DNA of 64,000 bases, taken from Sanghuangporus weigelae (Eukaryota; Basidiomycota; Agaricomycetes; Hymenochaetales; Hymenochaetaceae). This document shows, in pieces, positions 1 through 10,830 of this stretch. The position numbers and the translations under genes are program-made. Under the pieces are notes generated by a model. That model did no database searches. It saw only the letters and a program-made list of their open reading frames with translations, and had not been told where the DNA came from. Position 1 is the first letter of the stretch, and every line of letters begins with the position of its first letter. The stretch is from the NCBI GenBank assembly GCA_033182465.1, contig CP137319.1:1364001-1428000 (forward strand), read 5' to 3'.

Positions 1-1075
1 ATATTCATCTCCATCATCTTAGAATTGAAAAAATCGGCCAGGTTCTGCTCATTTATATCTGGCGTGATGCTACCGATGTAGAGGCGGCGGGACTGTCGAG
101 ACAGATTGGGATTGTTCCCCAGTCCCATGCCCATGCCAAATGTGCTCACGGGCATCGGAGGCGGCAAGCCAGGAGCGGCAAGAATTGGAGGTACCTGAGC
201 TCGATTTGCGCCAGGCAGGTTAAACAAACCTTCACACAAGAAGTTCAGTAATATCCTGTAACCTTTCGAATCTCAAAACTCACCCGTCTGTTTGGCTTGC
301 ATAGCGGTATATTGCTCATAGCCCGGTGCGTGAACGTCCCATCCGGATGCCTTGCGCTTCCGTTGAGACAAAGGTACGATTCCTTCTGGAGTTGGCGAGC
401 GGCGCTCCGTACTCGCTTCCTTCTCCCGTCTACGTCCTCTTCGTTCATGACGTCCTTCATCACGATCATGGTCACGAGGAGGCGGACGACCTCCTCCAAA
501 CGCATCATCGCGCCCACCGCGGTGCCTGTCATCATCGTAACGGCGGGAAGGTCTGTTGTCATAGTCTCTGCGGCCGACGCCGACCCGTCGGTCCTCTCTT
601 CTCGATTTGTACCGATCATCATCCCTGTATCTGTCGTCCTCTCTGAACCGATCATCGTGCCTTGAAGGGCGGTGACGATCGTCACGGCTGCTCCTGTGAC
701 TGCCTCGCTCTAGAGAGAAGGGTAAGTAAATAGTCCATGTTATTGTGATGCTGTTGCGAGTTGGAGCCGCATCGACATAAAAAATGCATGTAACGGGCGA
801 CGATCGATCGGGAGATACGAGATGTCAGCTGATGTGACACTCTTCTGCTAGCTAGCTGGAAGGAAAACAGCTATGGTGCGGGGGTTGTGAAAGGGGAAAA
901 AGGAGAGGATGTGCACCATGAGCTTCATCGTCTTCAACGAAGAGAAAAGAGCACACGAAACCGGAGAAAAAAATAGATGCATTATGCGGGGAGACATCTC
1001 GCTGTACCTCTGCAAACCTCAGTTGAGAAATTCAAGGAAACAATACTCACCGTATTCTTCTGCGACTTCAGCCAT
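1..1075 (-). CDS. Splicing factor U2AF large subunit (U2AF65/Prp2), 5' part
   Basis: Binds the polypyrimidine tract and recruits U2 snRNP in the nucleus. Exons on the minus strand are 1075-1051, 709-284 and 229-<1, and the gene runs off the window edge. The protein starts MAEVAEEYERGSHR. It continues with an Arg/Asp/Ser-rich stretch (about residues 10-95), then the U2AF ligand motif KRKASGWDVHAPGYEQY, whose Trp is known in the family to insert into the small subunit. A Pro/Gly linker follows, and the start of RRM1 (RRLYIGSITPDINEQNLADFF) lies at about positions 1-90. The first exon is only 25 nt and the first intron is 341 nt, long for this window. It shares a 220-bp divergent promoter with the dehydrogenase gene to the right. 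Identification rests on the ULM followed by RRM1 and is strong; the rest of the RRMs and the UHM lie outside. Confidence 0.93.
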
Positions 1076-1220
1076 TTTTGTGATGTTGGTTGTTGGAAGT
1101 AAGCACGTCACGTATCGTGCGTGACCAATACCAAGGCAAGTCTTGTGACGGTGTGATCGATCATCATCGGAGTCTGAATTCCTCCGCGGCGCGGAGAGTG
1201 TCTATCTGCCAACGCGTATA

Positions 1221-1221
<1 letters not shown>

Positions 1222-1263
<42 letters not shown>
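1222..1263. repeat. (ACACAT)n microsatellite
   Basis: About seven tandem copies of a 6-bp unit sit in the short intergenic space between the divergent U2AF and dehydrogenase genes, 33 bp before the dehydrogenase ATG. They are probably part of its leader or promoter. Confidence 0.9.
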
Positions 1264-1295
1264 GACCAACTCACACGTCCACCAAGGCCTGCAAA

Positions 1296-2896
1296 ATGGG
1301 TTCCGCAATAAGTCTCATTCAGCGAAATATAAAGGTTCCCATCTGGTTTTAAGTGTCTTTACTGAGGAGCGATCTGATCGTACTTGTGCCTCTCAGACTA
1401 ATAATCCGCCAGAACCCCCGAAGGTGATTGATGGAGTTCTTCGATGTGGTGTCCTGGGCGCAGCCAGAATCGCTCCTGATGCGCTCATCCGTCCGGCAAA
1501 GAGTCATCCGGAAATCGTCGTTTCTGCCGTAGCAGCTAGGGATAAAGGAAAAGCAGAAGCGTTTGCCAAAACACATGGCATTCCGAAAGTGTTCTCTGGT
1601 GCTAATGGTTATCAAGGTGAGTTAGCTAATAATAGCATACACTTCCGGGTGGCGCTGAAGGTCGTTTCAGATATGATCGACGACCCAGAAATCAACGTCG
1701 TATACAACCCCGTCAGCGGTTGCTTCAATGACCTATTTATTAGAAACATCCTTACTCAATCAAATTAACAGTTACCCAATGGACTGCATTACGAATGGAC
1801 ATTAAAGGCTTTGAAAGCCGGAAAACATGTCCTGCTTGAGAAGCCTAGTACCGATACGGAGGAGGAGACAAAGTTCTTATTTGACTATGCGAAGCAGAAG
1901 GGGCTTGTTCTCCTTGAGGCGTTTCATTCACGGTAATGAATTCAAATCCCAAGTGTTTGATTCGATTCCGTAGATGACTGACACTGAAATATATAGTTTC
2001 CATCCTGCGATCAACCGTGTTAAGGAGATCGTTGAAAATGGAGAATTCGGCAAGCTCAAAAGCGTCTCAGCGACTCTATGTGTACCCAGGCTAGTGACCA
2101 ACTTCAAGGACGATGATATACGATTTAATTTCGAGCTTGGGGGAGGCACGATGATGGATATGGGCTGTACGCAATCCTTGTCTCAGCGGATCATACTGAT
2201 AGCAATATTCAAAATTCTGCAGGTTATCCTTTGGCAATGGTCCGTTACGTGACGTCCATGAATCCGACCGAGGTCCTTTCAGCCGAAGCAGAACTTCTTC
2301 CAAACCCAAAGGATGAACCAACAAAGCGAAACATCGATCTCTGCACTTCTGCGTCACTTGCGTTTCCGAATGATGTGACCGGCTCCATCTCATGCCATAC
2401 ACGCTATCCAGGTTGGGGTCCATTCGGCTTAATACCTAGGTTTCCGGATGTGAACTTCATTGCGGAGTGCAAAGGCGGCACTATTGAGTTGCTCAATTAT
2501 GTTCTCCCTAGCGCATTCCATTACATAGCCGTCACACCAAAGGATAAGAAGGGAAAGAAGCGCGTTGAGAAGGTGTACACTTTCCCGGATGGGTTTGGCG
2601 AGGAGTGGTGGAGCACGTGAGTCATTTCGATAACCATGAAGAACTGAAAGACTGAATCGCTATTGTAGTTATAGGTATCAGTTGGAGTTCTTCGTCGATA
2701 AAGTGAAGGGCCGTCAACCAAGGTTATGGATGGATGGCGATGATTCCGTGGCAAACATGAAATGGATCGAGAAAATCTATGAGAAGGTGAGTGCTATCCA
2801 AATAATCAGCACAGATAGTCGCCTTGACGTGTTGGTACTCGAACTCAGACGGGACTTGGTAGTCGTCCCAAGTCAACCTACGTTCTGGAAGATTGA
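1296..2896 (+). CDS. Gfo/Idh/MocA-family NAD(P)-dependent dehydrogenase (dihydrodiol/D-xylose dehydrogenase type)
   Basis: Predicted cytosolic oxidoreductase of the trans-1,2-dihydrobenzene-1,2-diol / D-xylose 1-dehydrogenase group. Eight exons: 1296-1334, 1397-1616, 1671-1711, 1772-1932, 1997-2166, 2223-2616, 2675-2786, 2849-2896, giving 394 residues in consistent phase. Visible features are the N-terminal Rossmann segment CGVLGAARIAP, AKSHPEIVVSAVAARD, the EKP signature (HVLLEKPSTDTEE) and the central GGGTMMDMGCYPLAM segment of the C-terminal domain. Start chosen as MGSAISLIQRN, an N-terminus typical of fungal members. Introns are 54-62 nt; introns 1 and 3 have weak donors (GTTCCC, GTCAGC) that are supported by phase and family fit. 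The substrate cannot be told from sequence. Confidence 0.9.
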
Positions 2897-3229
2897 GCTT
2901 GTTATCACGTACAGACATCAAGTCCTCTCAAGCTCTAGTAAATATTGTTTCCTCCTGTATCAACTCATATATTAGGCCCGAACCTGTAATGACGTACTCG
3001 TTAATTAAACAGCAGAGGCACAGAAGACAAGTACAGCCGGAGAAGAGTAATGGTTGGCACAGTTTCTCAAAGACAGTTGGAGCTAGTTGTAAAATTCTTG
3101 TAACATGAACGATAAAGACATGGATGAGATGCTCCATTGCGGTTGTTGAGAGAATCAAGCGAGACTTGTACTTCGTCAGTTCCAGACAAAATGTCGGCCT
3201 TGTATTCGGATTAGAGCATAAGAGACACT
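2897..3229. other. Convergent 3' intergenic region
   Basis: Space between the 3' ends of two convergent genes; AT-rich, presumably 3' UTRs. I see no gene or repeat in it. Confidence 0.6.
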
Positions 3230-3951
3230 CTATTCTTCGTCTTTCTCCTCTGTCTTTACGCCATACTTCGCTGGATCCGTCCCATGGTGAGGATGATTGA
3301 CGAGGTTGAACCTGTTCCTACTCAGCTATGTGATGAAGTTGAAAAAATGAAGCATAATCACCAGGGAAATGCATCTGCCATGAAGAAATGAGAAAAAGTC
3401 AAAAACGTTTGAGATCTATGTCACTCACGGAACTTAAGTTGCGAGAAAACAGAGTTGTTGTAAGCAGCACCCTGCACCCATTGAGGTTGGTCGGAATGGC
3501 CGTAAAGAGGCTTCCCTTCTCTCGCGCGTTGTGAGAGTTCCGCATAATCCATCTCTTCCTCTCGTTTGTTTTCTGACCAACCCCAGAATCGGACTGCAAC
3601 CACAAAAAGTCTAATAATTATATGGGAAGTGCACGATAAAGAAAAACAACGAACAGCTTGATCGTTGATACGCCAAGAGGAAACCACCAATAAAGCCCAG
3701 GAAGCCTCCTAGACGAAGACTTGTCCTCAGACGAACATGCGTTGGGTCAGCCATGTCTAAAAACCATGATCAATCAAGAAGGCATGGTACCGAAAATGCA
3801 GAGTACCCCAGAAGTAAAGTGCAGCAGGGAAAGCTGCCGTGCCAGCGGCGACAGTTGCATAGTCGGACGGGCGGAAGTAGCGGACGACGCGAAAGGCGTG
3901 AGGGTCACTGTCGATGAGCGGGTAGGGCGTCGTAACGCTCTTCTGCTTCAT
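3230..3951 (-). CDS. NADH:ubiquinone oxidoreductase 21 kDa subunit (fungal complex I)
   Basis: Accessory subunit of mitochondrial complex I found in fungi. Five exons on the minus strand: 3951-3807, 3756-3655, 3593-3429, 3374-3362 and 3311-3230, giving 168 residues. The N-terminal domain carries PYPLIDSDPHAFRVVRYFRPSDY. A hydrophobic segment follows (LRLGGFLGFIGGFLLAYQRSS), then RFWGWSENKREEEMDY, KPLYGHSDQPQWVQGAAYNNS and the C-terminal PWFNLVNHPHHGTDPAKYG. These match the two domains of the family in order. The fourth exon is a 13-nt micro-exon, needed to encode the conserved AFPW step. The ATG at 3951 is the first in frame. The family match is strong. Confidence 0.93.
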
Positions 3952-4261
3952 TGTGGTAGGATCGCTAGAGGCGATGATGGCAAATGACACGAAGTGTTAC
4001 GGTTACGGAATGTTACGAAGTGTTACTTTGTTACTGATGGGAAGAGTCACGTCACACATAGTGTGGGTCAATTGAACATTGTTTCAATGTTTGTGCCTTG
4101 CTAATTACATAAAATGATCTTTGGCCAGCAATGAATGTTTGGGACCACGGAAAGAGCGGCAGGTTAAATAAAGAAAGTAAAGAAAGTCACATTAAAGGTG
4201 GGAAATATAGACATCTAAGCCGCAAGGAGACTGAAGAGGATCGGAAAAAGGCTTGGTGAGT

Positions 4262-4852
4262 CTCAGTTGTAGTAGGTAGTAATGATGATTAAAGCGGTAC
4301 GCAAAGCAGAAATGAAGAGTAGAGCGATCAGCAGCACGACAGGATAAATTTCGTGGCTGAGGCCTAACTTCAGTGGTGGCTCATCCGCGTTCTTTGTCCT
4401 GGAGAGTATAAGGCTGTCCATTCTGTTAGGCCACAGCAGGCCACAGCGCGAATCTTGAAGAGCGAGGAACCTCTGATGGAACTCATCCGACAAGTGAATA
4501 GCGTGGCTTGGGTATCGGTGAGGATGATTGGGATTGGATATCCTCAAGATAATCCGCACAGTTACTTTTGAAAAGACGATGCATATGAGCCAGAGGCAGA
4601 AATAATGTATACTCCGCTTAGTCTGCATTAGTACAAGTACCACCCGGTACATTATTGATTGAGCCACGAATCAAAACTGACTGATATACCAAGATAAGTC
4701 CGTATACATTCTTCAGCAACCAACCTTTCAGCAACAGTAAGACTATCTAATCTTTCAGGACCGGTAGAGCAGGAGCCTGCTCCAGCCGAGGGAGCGCCGA
4801 AGGATCCATAATCGCATTGTTTGATGCCATAGACGCGAGGCAGACACGACAA
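4262..4852 (-). CDS. Possible small membrane protein, gene model unresolved
   Basis: Not recognised. Two minus-strand open stretches (4852-4652 and 4667-4263) lie upstream of the complex I subunit gene. The second ends in a strongly hydrophobic segment (EIYPVVLLIALLFISALRTALIII) that could be a C-terminal membrane anchor. Alternative starts exist (for example a frame beginning MASNNAIMDPSALPRLEQ at 4830), and no splice combination gave a protein I could match. It may be a real multi-exon gene with a tail anchor, or chance coding. It is recorded because the 1.3 kb between 3951 and 5309 otherwise has no gene. Confidence 0.25.
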
Positions 4853-5308
4853 GCTGCATGTGTGCGTTAGAAATCATATCTATTACCCTCAGTAGTAAAA
4901 TCCATCTCTAGCGTAGAGTACTATAGTCTCTGGGAGAGATGAATGAGAAGAGAATCGTGCTCCTTGCATCAAAAGCGTGTTCTCGCGTGCTTCAACCGTA
5001 GTATTTGTTTGTTCCGAATAAGGCCCGCTCATACTGAGAGTATATATGAGCATTTAGAGAGCTAACAGAGACTGTCGAAGCGTTGAGGATCGAGTGGAGG
5101 GTTGTAGTGTTAAGGAGAGAAAGGTTCCCACGATTACACTTAGCATTACAAACAATTAATATTAGTTCGCACGGGGGCTGCCCGCAGAGGCGTGGCTTGA
5201 AAAGACGTTCCACAAAGTCCGCTTACATTGTTCTTCACCTACCACCACTACCTCTTTACTCTCTATTTTTTCGCGCTTTTCCTTCGTATTTTCCTTCTTA
5301 AATCGAAG
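4853..5308. other. Upstream region of the nucleoporin-like gene
   Basis: Intergenic promoter region; pyrimidine-rich just before the ATG at 5309. No gene is supported. Confidence 0.5.
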
Positions 5309-8300
5309 ATGAGCGCCTTCAGAAGATTAACTAGCAGCTTCCGCTCGGAACGCCGCTGCGAACAAGCTTGCCCGTACTCAAGACCTCAACCATCTCCTCC
5401 CAAGCCCAAGCCAACTCGAAGAGTATGGCTTATTTTTTTTATTGTGTGGATTGGCTGCTTATCCTTATTGTACAGCCCCGCTATTGGGACTTTTTCAACT
5501 TCTTCAGCTTCGCAGCTCCTTACACTGACGAGGAGGAAGAGGAGGCGAAAAAGGAGGCCGAGGCCAAAGCCAAGGCCAGCCAACAAACTGATGTGATCGT
5601 CGCACCGGAGCAGGATTTAGAAATGAGCGATGTTCGCGTTCATAAAATGGCTCTCTCTGACCTATGTGGCTAACCTTTGTATATAGGCCTCTGTGAGCGC
5701 ATCTTCAACTGAGGAATCTACGACAACGACCTCGGACTCCAGTTTAGAGACTGTTGAGACTGCGGAAACATCCGAACCTGTAGAGCCGGTGGAACCAGCG
5801 AAGACCTTCAAACCCGTTCAACCCATGCGAAATGCAGAGTCGGTTGAGATGGTAGAGTCAATGCGATCCACAGAGCCACCAGAGTCTGTGAGACCAGTAG
5901 AACCGGTAATGAACTCTCGACCTACAGTGGTGACAAACGTTGTTCCGTCACAACCATCCGCACCTCCTAGTTTGCCGCCTCCACAATCTTCAAGTCAACT
6001 CTCTGCATCCGATATTGTCGTGCTGTCGACATCGACTGAGCCTATCGCTTTCACAAATGAGGATGATTTTATCGATTGGGTGAAGCGGAAGGCAGACGCC
6101 CATGAGACGATGAATGACGCGGATTACTTGACTTGCAAAATGTTCTTTGAATACAGACGAAGAGGCCGTGAGTGGCACCTTTTCATCTCCATTTTCCTTG
6201 TTCAAAAATTTCTTTCAGTCCAACATGAGCCGATAAAATTGCGCTTCATGCCTCGCCATATCTCTCCTCCTAAGGCTCCCTCGGCTGACATCGCTACTTC
6301 TACTGCGGCTTCACCCCAACAATCCTTGTCGGAGAGCTCAGGATCCATTCTTCCTGGCGTGAAACCCGTCCCCGAGGAGCCATCTTATTACTCTGCCTTT
6401 CATAGCTCTACAGGGCTCCCAACTTTCAAAAATAACATCCCTTCACGTCCGAAGAAGATGTTGGGCAAGGCTCCGATCAGACCCGCGAAGTGTACGGATG
6501 GTGCTCATAGTGTTGCTGAGGAAGGCCGGAAACGACCAGCTCCTCGAATTGCTCCTCGTTTTGACCCTTATAAACGTCGCAGACTCTTCGGAGGCGCGAA
6601 TGGCGCTTCTGCTAACTCGGACGTCTCCGCACCTCAAGGTGCTTCCGGCGATATTTCGGCATCTGTCTCTTCGGTTACTCCAAGGCTGCCGAATACTGGC
6701 ATCAGCCGCCAACATGCCACTCCTCATGCGCCGTCGCCCCTGCGCAATGTCGTTAACGGTTTTCCTTTTACCTCGCCGCCGAGTCAGTCACATTCGATGC
6801 CGACGAATTTGAGTGCAACAAGTAGTAAGACCGCTCCTCTGAACCAGACGGCCTCAGCCGCTTACTTGCAAGAAGCGGTCGAGAAGGTGATGCCACGACC
6901 GAGATATTCGGACGTCGTAAATCCGTACCAAACAGCTGCACCTGTCAAGCCTGTAATCAATCCGATGGAGAGGAAACGGATGTCGGAGAGGAGAGCAAGG
7001 TCAAAGGAAGCTGAAAAACAGAAAGAGGCGACGAAGGTGAAAGAGGCGGAGAAGAGAGAGTTGAGCGCAAAAGAGATTATTGAAGCAACTGTTCCAAAGG
7101 TAGGCTTTTTTGCAACTTACGCTAGAGATGTATTAATGTGCGTTTGTATGCTCTTCAGGGTGCGAAGCGTTCTCGTCCTCCTCCCGGCTTGGCAAAGGGT
7201 AGGGCTGGGAACTTCGCCACTTCAGGAGTTGCGAGCAAGCGAGTGCTTGAGGAAAGCGAGGAAGGCCTAACACCGGTTAAGAAACGACGGACTGTCACCG
7301 TGGAAGAGGTTTCTGAAGAAGACGATGTTAGAAGTCGTTCGTTCCCTGTTAAACCGAACGTGATCATTGAGTCAAGGAGTCCCTCTCCTGAGCCTATTCC
7401 AGCTCCCATTCGATCCCCAACCGAGACATTGCGCAACAAACAGCCATTGTCAAAGGTTAACTCGGCTAAAGGAGCAGTGCAGTCGAATCCTGTAACGCAG
7501 CCCATTACAAAGGAAGTTCCTATTAAGGCCTCGCCGGCTAAGGAACTGTCCACCAGAGTCAAGGACCAGCCCGCAAAAACCCCGCAAGTTTCAAAGGTCC
7601 CTTCCTCTAAAGAATTGTCGACGAAAGCTTCGACCAAGGGTTCGTCGGCCAAGGGTCCAAGCAATCACTTCTCTCCGTTGTTGAACTCCAAGATGACGGG
7701 AAAGTCATCGGTGCCGAGAGAGCCTTCGAAACTGCGAACGTCGTTCCTCCCCGACGAGTGCGAGAATGAGGAGCCCAAGACGTCTTCGCCAACTCCGTCT
7801 GCCACTGTGACGATGACCACACCGGGTACGCCGCTTGCCGACATTCAGGAGAAGAAGGACCCGAAGGAAGTCGCATTGACTTTGCCGTTGAATGATCTTC
7901 CGTCCTTCATTTTCAAAACCCCACCGGCCCTCATGGCAGGCGATCATACCGATGCTCGTGTTGCAGCAAAGGAAATCCCGGTCACATCACTGCCGAAATT
8001 CGATTTTTCGAAGGCAAGGACAGCGATGAATGGTGTGATCTTTCCGGCCGTGCCAATACCAACCATCAAGCCATTTGACTTTGAGCCCGCGGGCGTTATG
8101 CCGATCGCCGCCTCTAGTGATGGTCAATGGCAATGCCCGACGTGCATGCTGCAGAACTCGGCATCTGCTGTGGAGAAGTGTTCCATCTGTGAAGCTCCTC
8201 GCCCTGGCGCACAAAAGCCGAAGAAGGTAGTAGTGAACGGCATCAACGGCGCGAACGGTGCGAAAACTCCGGCTCGTGTAACCGGCAAAAATGCTTCATT

Positions 8301-8919
8301 CAAATCGAGCTCTACTTCTACCAATTCTCCGACTGTCAAGACATTTGATTTTGCAGCTGCTGGATTGACACCAAAGGCTCCTGTCGCTGACGGCCAATGG
8401 ATTTGCTCAACTTGTATGTTGCAAAATTCGGCTACTGCCAGTGAGAAGTGCATCGTTTGTGACTCGCCTCGACCTGGTGCCGAGAAGACGGAGAAGGTTG
8501 AGAAGCCGAAGAAACCGTACGCGAATGGCAGTGCGCATTCGTCGAAAAACCTGTCGAATGGTGTCGCTTCCCCGACTGTGAAATCGTTTGATTTTACTGC
8601 TGCGGGTCTTGCGCCCAAGGCACCCCCGGCATACGGCAATTGGCATTGCTCCACCTGCATGCTACAAAATCCGGAGACTGCACTTGAGAAATGCAAAGTC
8701 TGCGATTCTCCTCGTCCAGGAACAGAGAAGAGGGCCACTCGGCTAGCTGTTGTTCCCGTAAAGCCGATACCACAGCTTGTGCCCAAGTCATTTAATTGGG
8801 CTGGAGCAGGGATGGTACCAAAGTTCAACGGCAGTTCCTGGACATGCGGGACTTGCATGCTCAGCAATCCGCCGACCGAGACCGAGAAGTGCAAAGTCTG
8901 CGATGCATCTCGGTCATGA
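5309..8919 (+). CDS. RanBP2-type zinc-finger protein, probable nuclear pore (Nup153/Nup1-like) component
   Basis: Five exons (5309-5422, 5476-5631, 5687-6167, 6219-7099, 7159-8919) give 1130 residues. The C-terminal third has four RanBP2-type zinc fingers starting near residues 868, 957, 1038 and 1105. Each has the W-x-C-x2-C-x3-N-x6-C-x2-C pattern (for example WQCPTCMLQN...CSICEAPRPG). The fingers are separated by repeats of an F-D-F-[AT]-[AP]-A-G-[LVM] motif. The N-terminus MSAFRRLTSSF is basic/amphipathic, followed by an acidic-basic stretch, P-E-V repeats and Ser/Pro/Lys-rich disorder. Such fingers in Nup153 bind Ran; the amphipathic start plus disorder resembles Nup1/Nup60/Nup153. The nucleoporin role is inferred; the zinc fingers are certain. 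Intron 2 has a weak GTTCGC donor. Confidence 0.85.
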
Positions 8920-9364
8920 CGGACATTTGGTGTTCAGCACATCGTACGCTGAGTGCCTTTTCCTTTTCCTCTGTGTCTTTGTTTTCCGTCTCTTTTCTCT
9001 TTTTCTCTGCTGTTCGCATTTCGTTCTGTATTTTTTTTTCTCGCTGCATATTTGATTTATACGTCGGGTCACCGGCGTCTGCGCATTGTTTCCTTTCACT
9101 CTTGCAATTGTACTTTTCTGTATTTTATTCGCATTTTTTCTTTCTTCTTTCTCTGCTGCAATTTACCGATGTATTATTAATCTGTTGTACTCGTAGTCGT
9201 CTCTTTTCTTTCTATAGAATGCAAAAAGGGGAGGAGGCGACGAGCTCATAAAAGAACAAACACTCTGGAGTGATGCGTACATTGAAATTCTACATACAGC
9301 AAATTCGACAAGATCAAAGAACTGGAAGAAGATCTGACTCTATCCACCTCCGGAAAGCGTAGGC
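8920..9364. other. Convergent 3' intergenic region, pyrimidine-rich
   Basis: Between the 3' ends of the zinc-finger gene and the CDK7 gene. Long T/C-rich runs on the plus strand are consistent with a 3' UTR. Nothing else is seen. Confidence 0.6.
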
Positions 9365-10830
9365 TCAAGGTGACTTGATGTTTGTGAAGTCCAATCGTCG
9401 AGCAACTGACCGTGTTTCTGCATCCGTAATCGATGCCTTGCGTTTCAAACGAGTCGAGACCTTGCCTGGTGCATTCGCCTTTACGCCCGGTCCTGGAACA
9501 TTCTGGTCTACATTACCATCGACCTCTTCCAAAGCACGAGGAGCGAGCTGATTCGCAGTCTTCGGCAATTTTGAAGGGTGAGTAGGATACGGAGATGCGA
9601 AGAAGTACGGGTGATTCAGCGCGTCTTTGCACGAGATGCGCTTTCGTGGGTCGTAGGTGAGGCACTTGCTGAGGAGATTCAGTGCTTCAGGCGTCGCAGC
9701 CGTGAAGAGGTCTCGTAAAGGTGGTTTAGGAAATTGACCGACTGTTATGTAGTCGGGCAATTTTGAGTGACTCTAGAAGGAAGAATAGATGTAGGTACTC
9801 CGAGATGGCGGAGAAAGAAATGATAGAACAGACCGGCCACTCGTCCTCCGTTGGAGTCCCTAAAGCGCGGAATATTGTCTTTAACTGGTCCATATCACTC
9901 TCGCCAGGAAGATACGGTGTCCGAAGCATGAGTTCAGCAAAGATACAGCCGACGGACCAGATGTCCACTGTGGTACCATAATACCGGCAGCCAAAGAGCA
10001 ATTCGGGTGGCCGATACCACCTGCGGAAGAAATCATCCATGAATAGCCGGACAAATGGAAACTTGTTAGGTTCTTACCGTGTAATGACTTGACAAGTCAT
10101 TTTGTACCCCGGGTCCGCGAAGTCTCTTGCTAGACCAAAATCTGCGATTTTGAGTTGACCATCAGATGCGATGAGCAAGTTGTTAGGTTTCAAGTCCTGC
10201 AGGATCTCTTCAGATAAAATCGAAGATGCAAAATTCCGGATTGGTCTTACTCGATGTAGAATCCAATTTCTATGGCAGAACTCGAGTCCTCTGAAAGTCA
10301 TGGCCAACCAGCTTTTGATGTCCGCTGGTAAAAATACAATCGACCTGTCTTTGATGATAAGCTCGAGATCCGCGTCGAGGAATTCTAGAACGAGGTTTAG
10401 GTTGGTTTTGGAAGAAAATACATCGAAAAGCTATTAAAGTAATAATCAGTCTTCGAATTTCCTGGTCGAAGATAGTGGGATTGCGTACTGAGATCACGTT
10501 AGGATGGTGTAACTCCCGCAAGTATTTCACTTCCCGAATCGCGGACATGTCAAGGCCGTCTTTGAATTGACCGACTTTAATCTTCTTGATAGCGACCTGC
10601 CTCCTAGTACCCGCTTCACGTCCTGCATAACAAACAGCCATCTTTATGAAAACAGCCCCTCAACCGAGCGAAAATGCAACGTGCCCATATAGACGACAGC
10701 ATAGGTACCCTCTCCGACCTTCTTTTCCTTTATCCTTTTGCAAAGTTGCATACCCCATCACAAGATACGAAATGATTGCAGCGTACCATTTCTTCTGTTT
10801 GGCAGCATTTGCCCTTTCTACAACATCCAT
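9365..10830 (-). CDS. CDK7/Kin28-type cyclin-dependent kinase (CAK, TFIIH)
   Basis: Ser/Thr kinase of TFIIH expected to phosphorylate the RNA polymerase II tail and activate CDKs. Seven exons: 10830-10787, 10734-10685, 10622-10489, 10430-10251, 10196-10078, 10020-9834, 9772-9365, giving 373 residues. Visible kinase motifs are the Gly loop [11 protein letters not shown], the VAIKKIKVG lysine, a PSTAIRE-equivalent [10 protein letters not shown], catalytic HRDLKPNN, DFGLA, an activation segment [16 protein letters not shown] and GTPTEDEWP. The C-terminus [11 protein letters not shown] resembles Kin28/CDK7 tails. Intron 2 (10684-10623) begins with GC rather than GT; the nearby GT would cause a stop. 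It is divergent from nothing close: about 1.26 kb lies upstream. Confidence 0.95.

Noticed and set aside
245-685. 146-codon minus-strand frame starting inside exon 2 of U2AF
   Set aside because: Wrong frame; the overlapping frame gives the RS-like region and the ULM.
1222-1263. Regular tandem units resembling a CRISPR-type array
   Set aside because: Units are 6 bp without spacers; it is a simple microsatellite in a eukaryotic promoter.
7155-7664. Minus-strand open frame of 169 codons
   Set aside because: Antisense shadow of the disordered part of the nucleoporin-like gene.
8124-8894. Long minus-strand open frame (256 codons) inside the zinc-finger gene
   Set aside because: It is the reverse frame of the repeated zinc-finger region; Cys-rich composition is a by-product, and the plus strand explains it.
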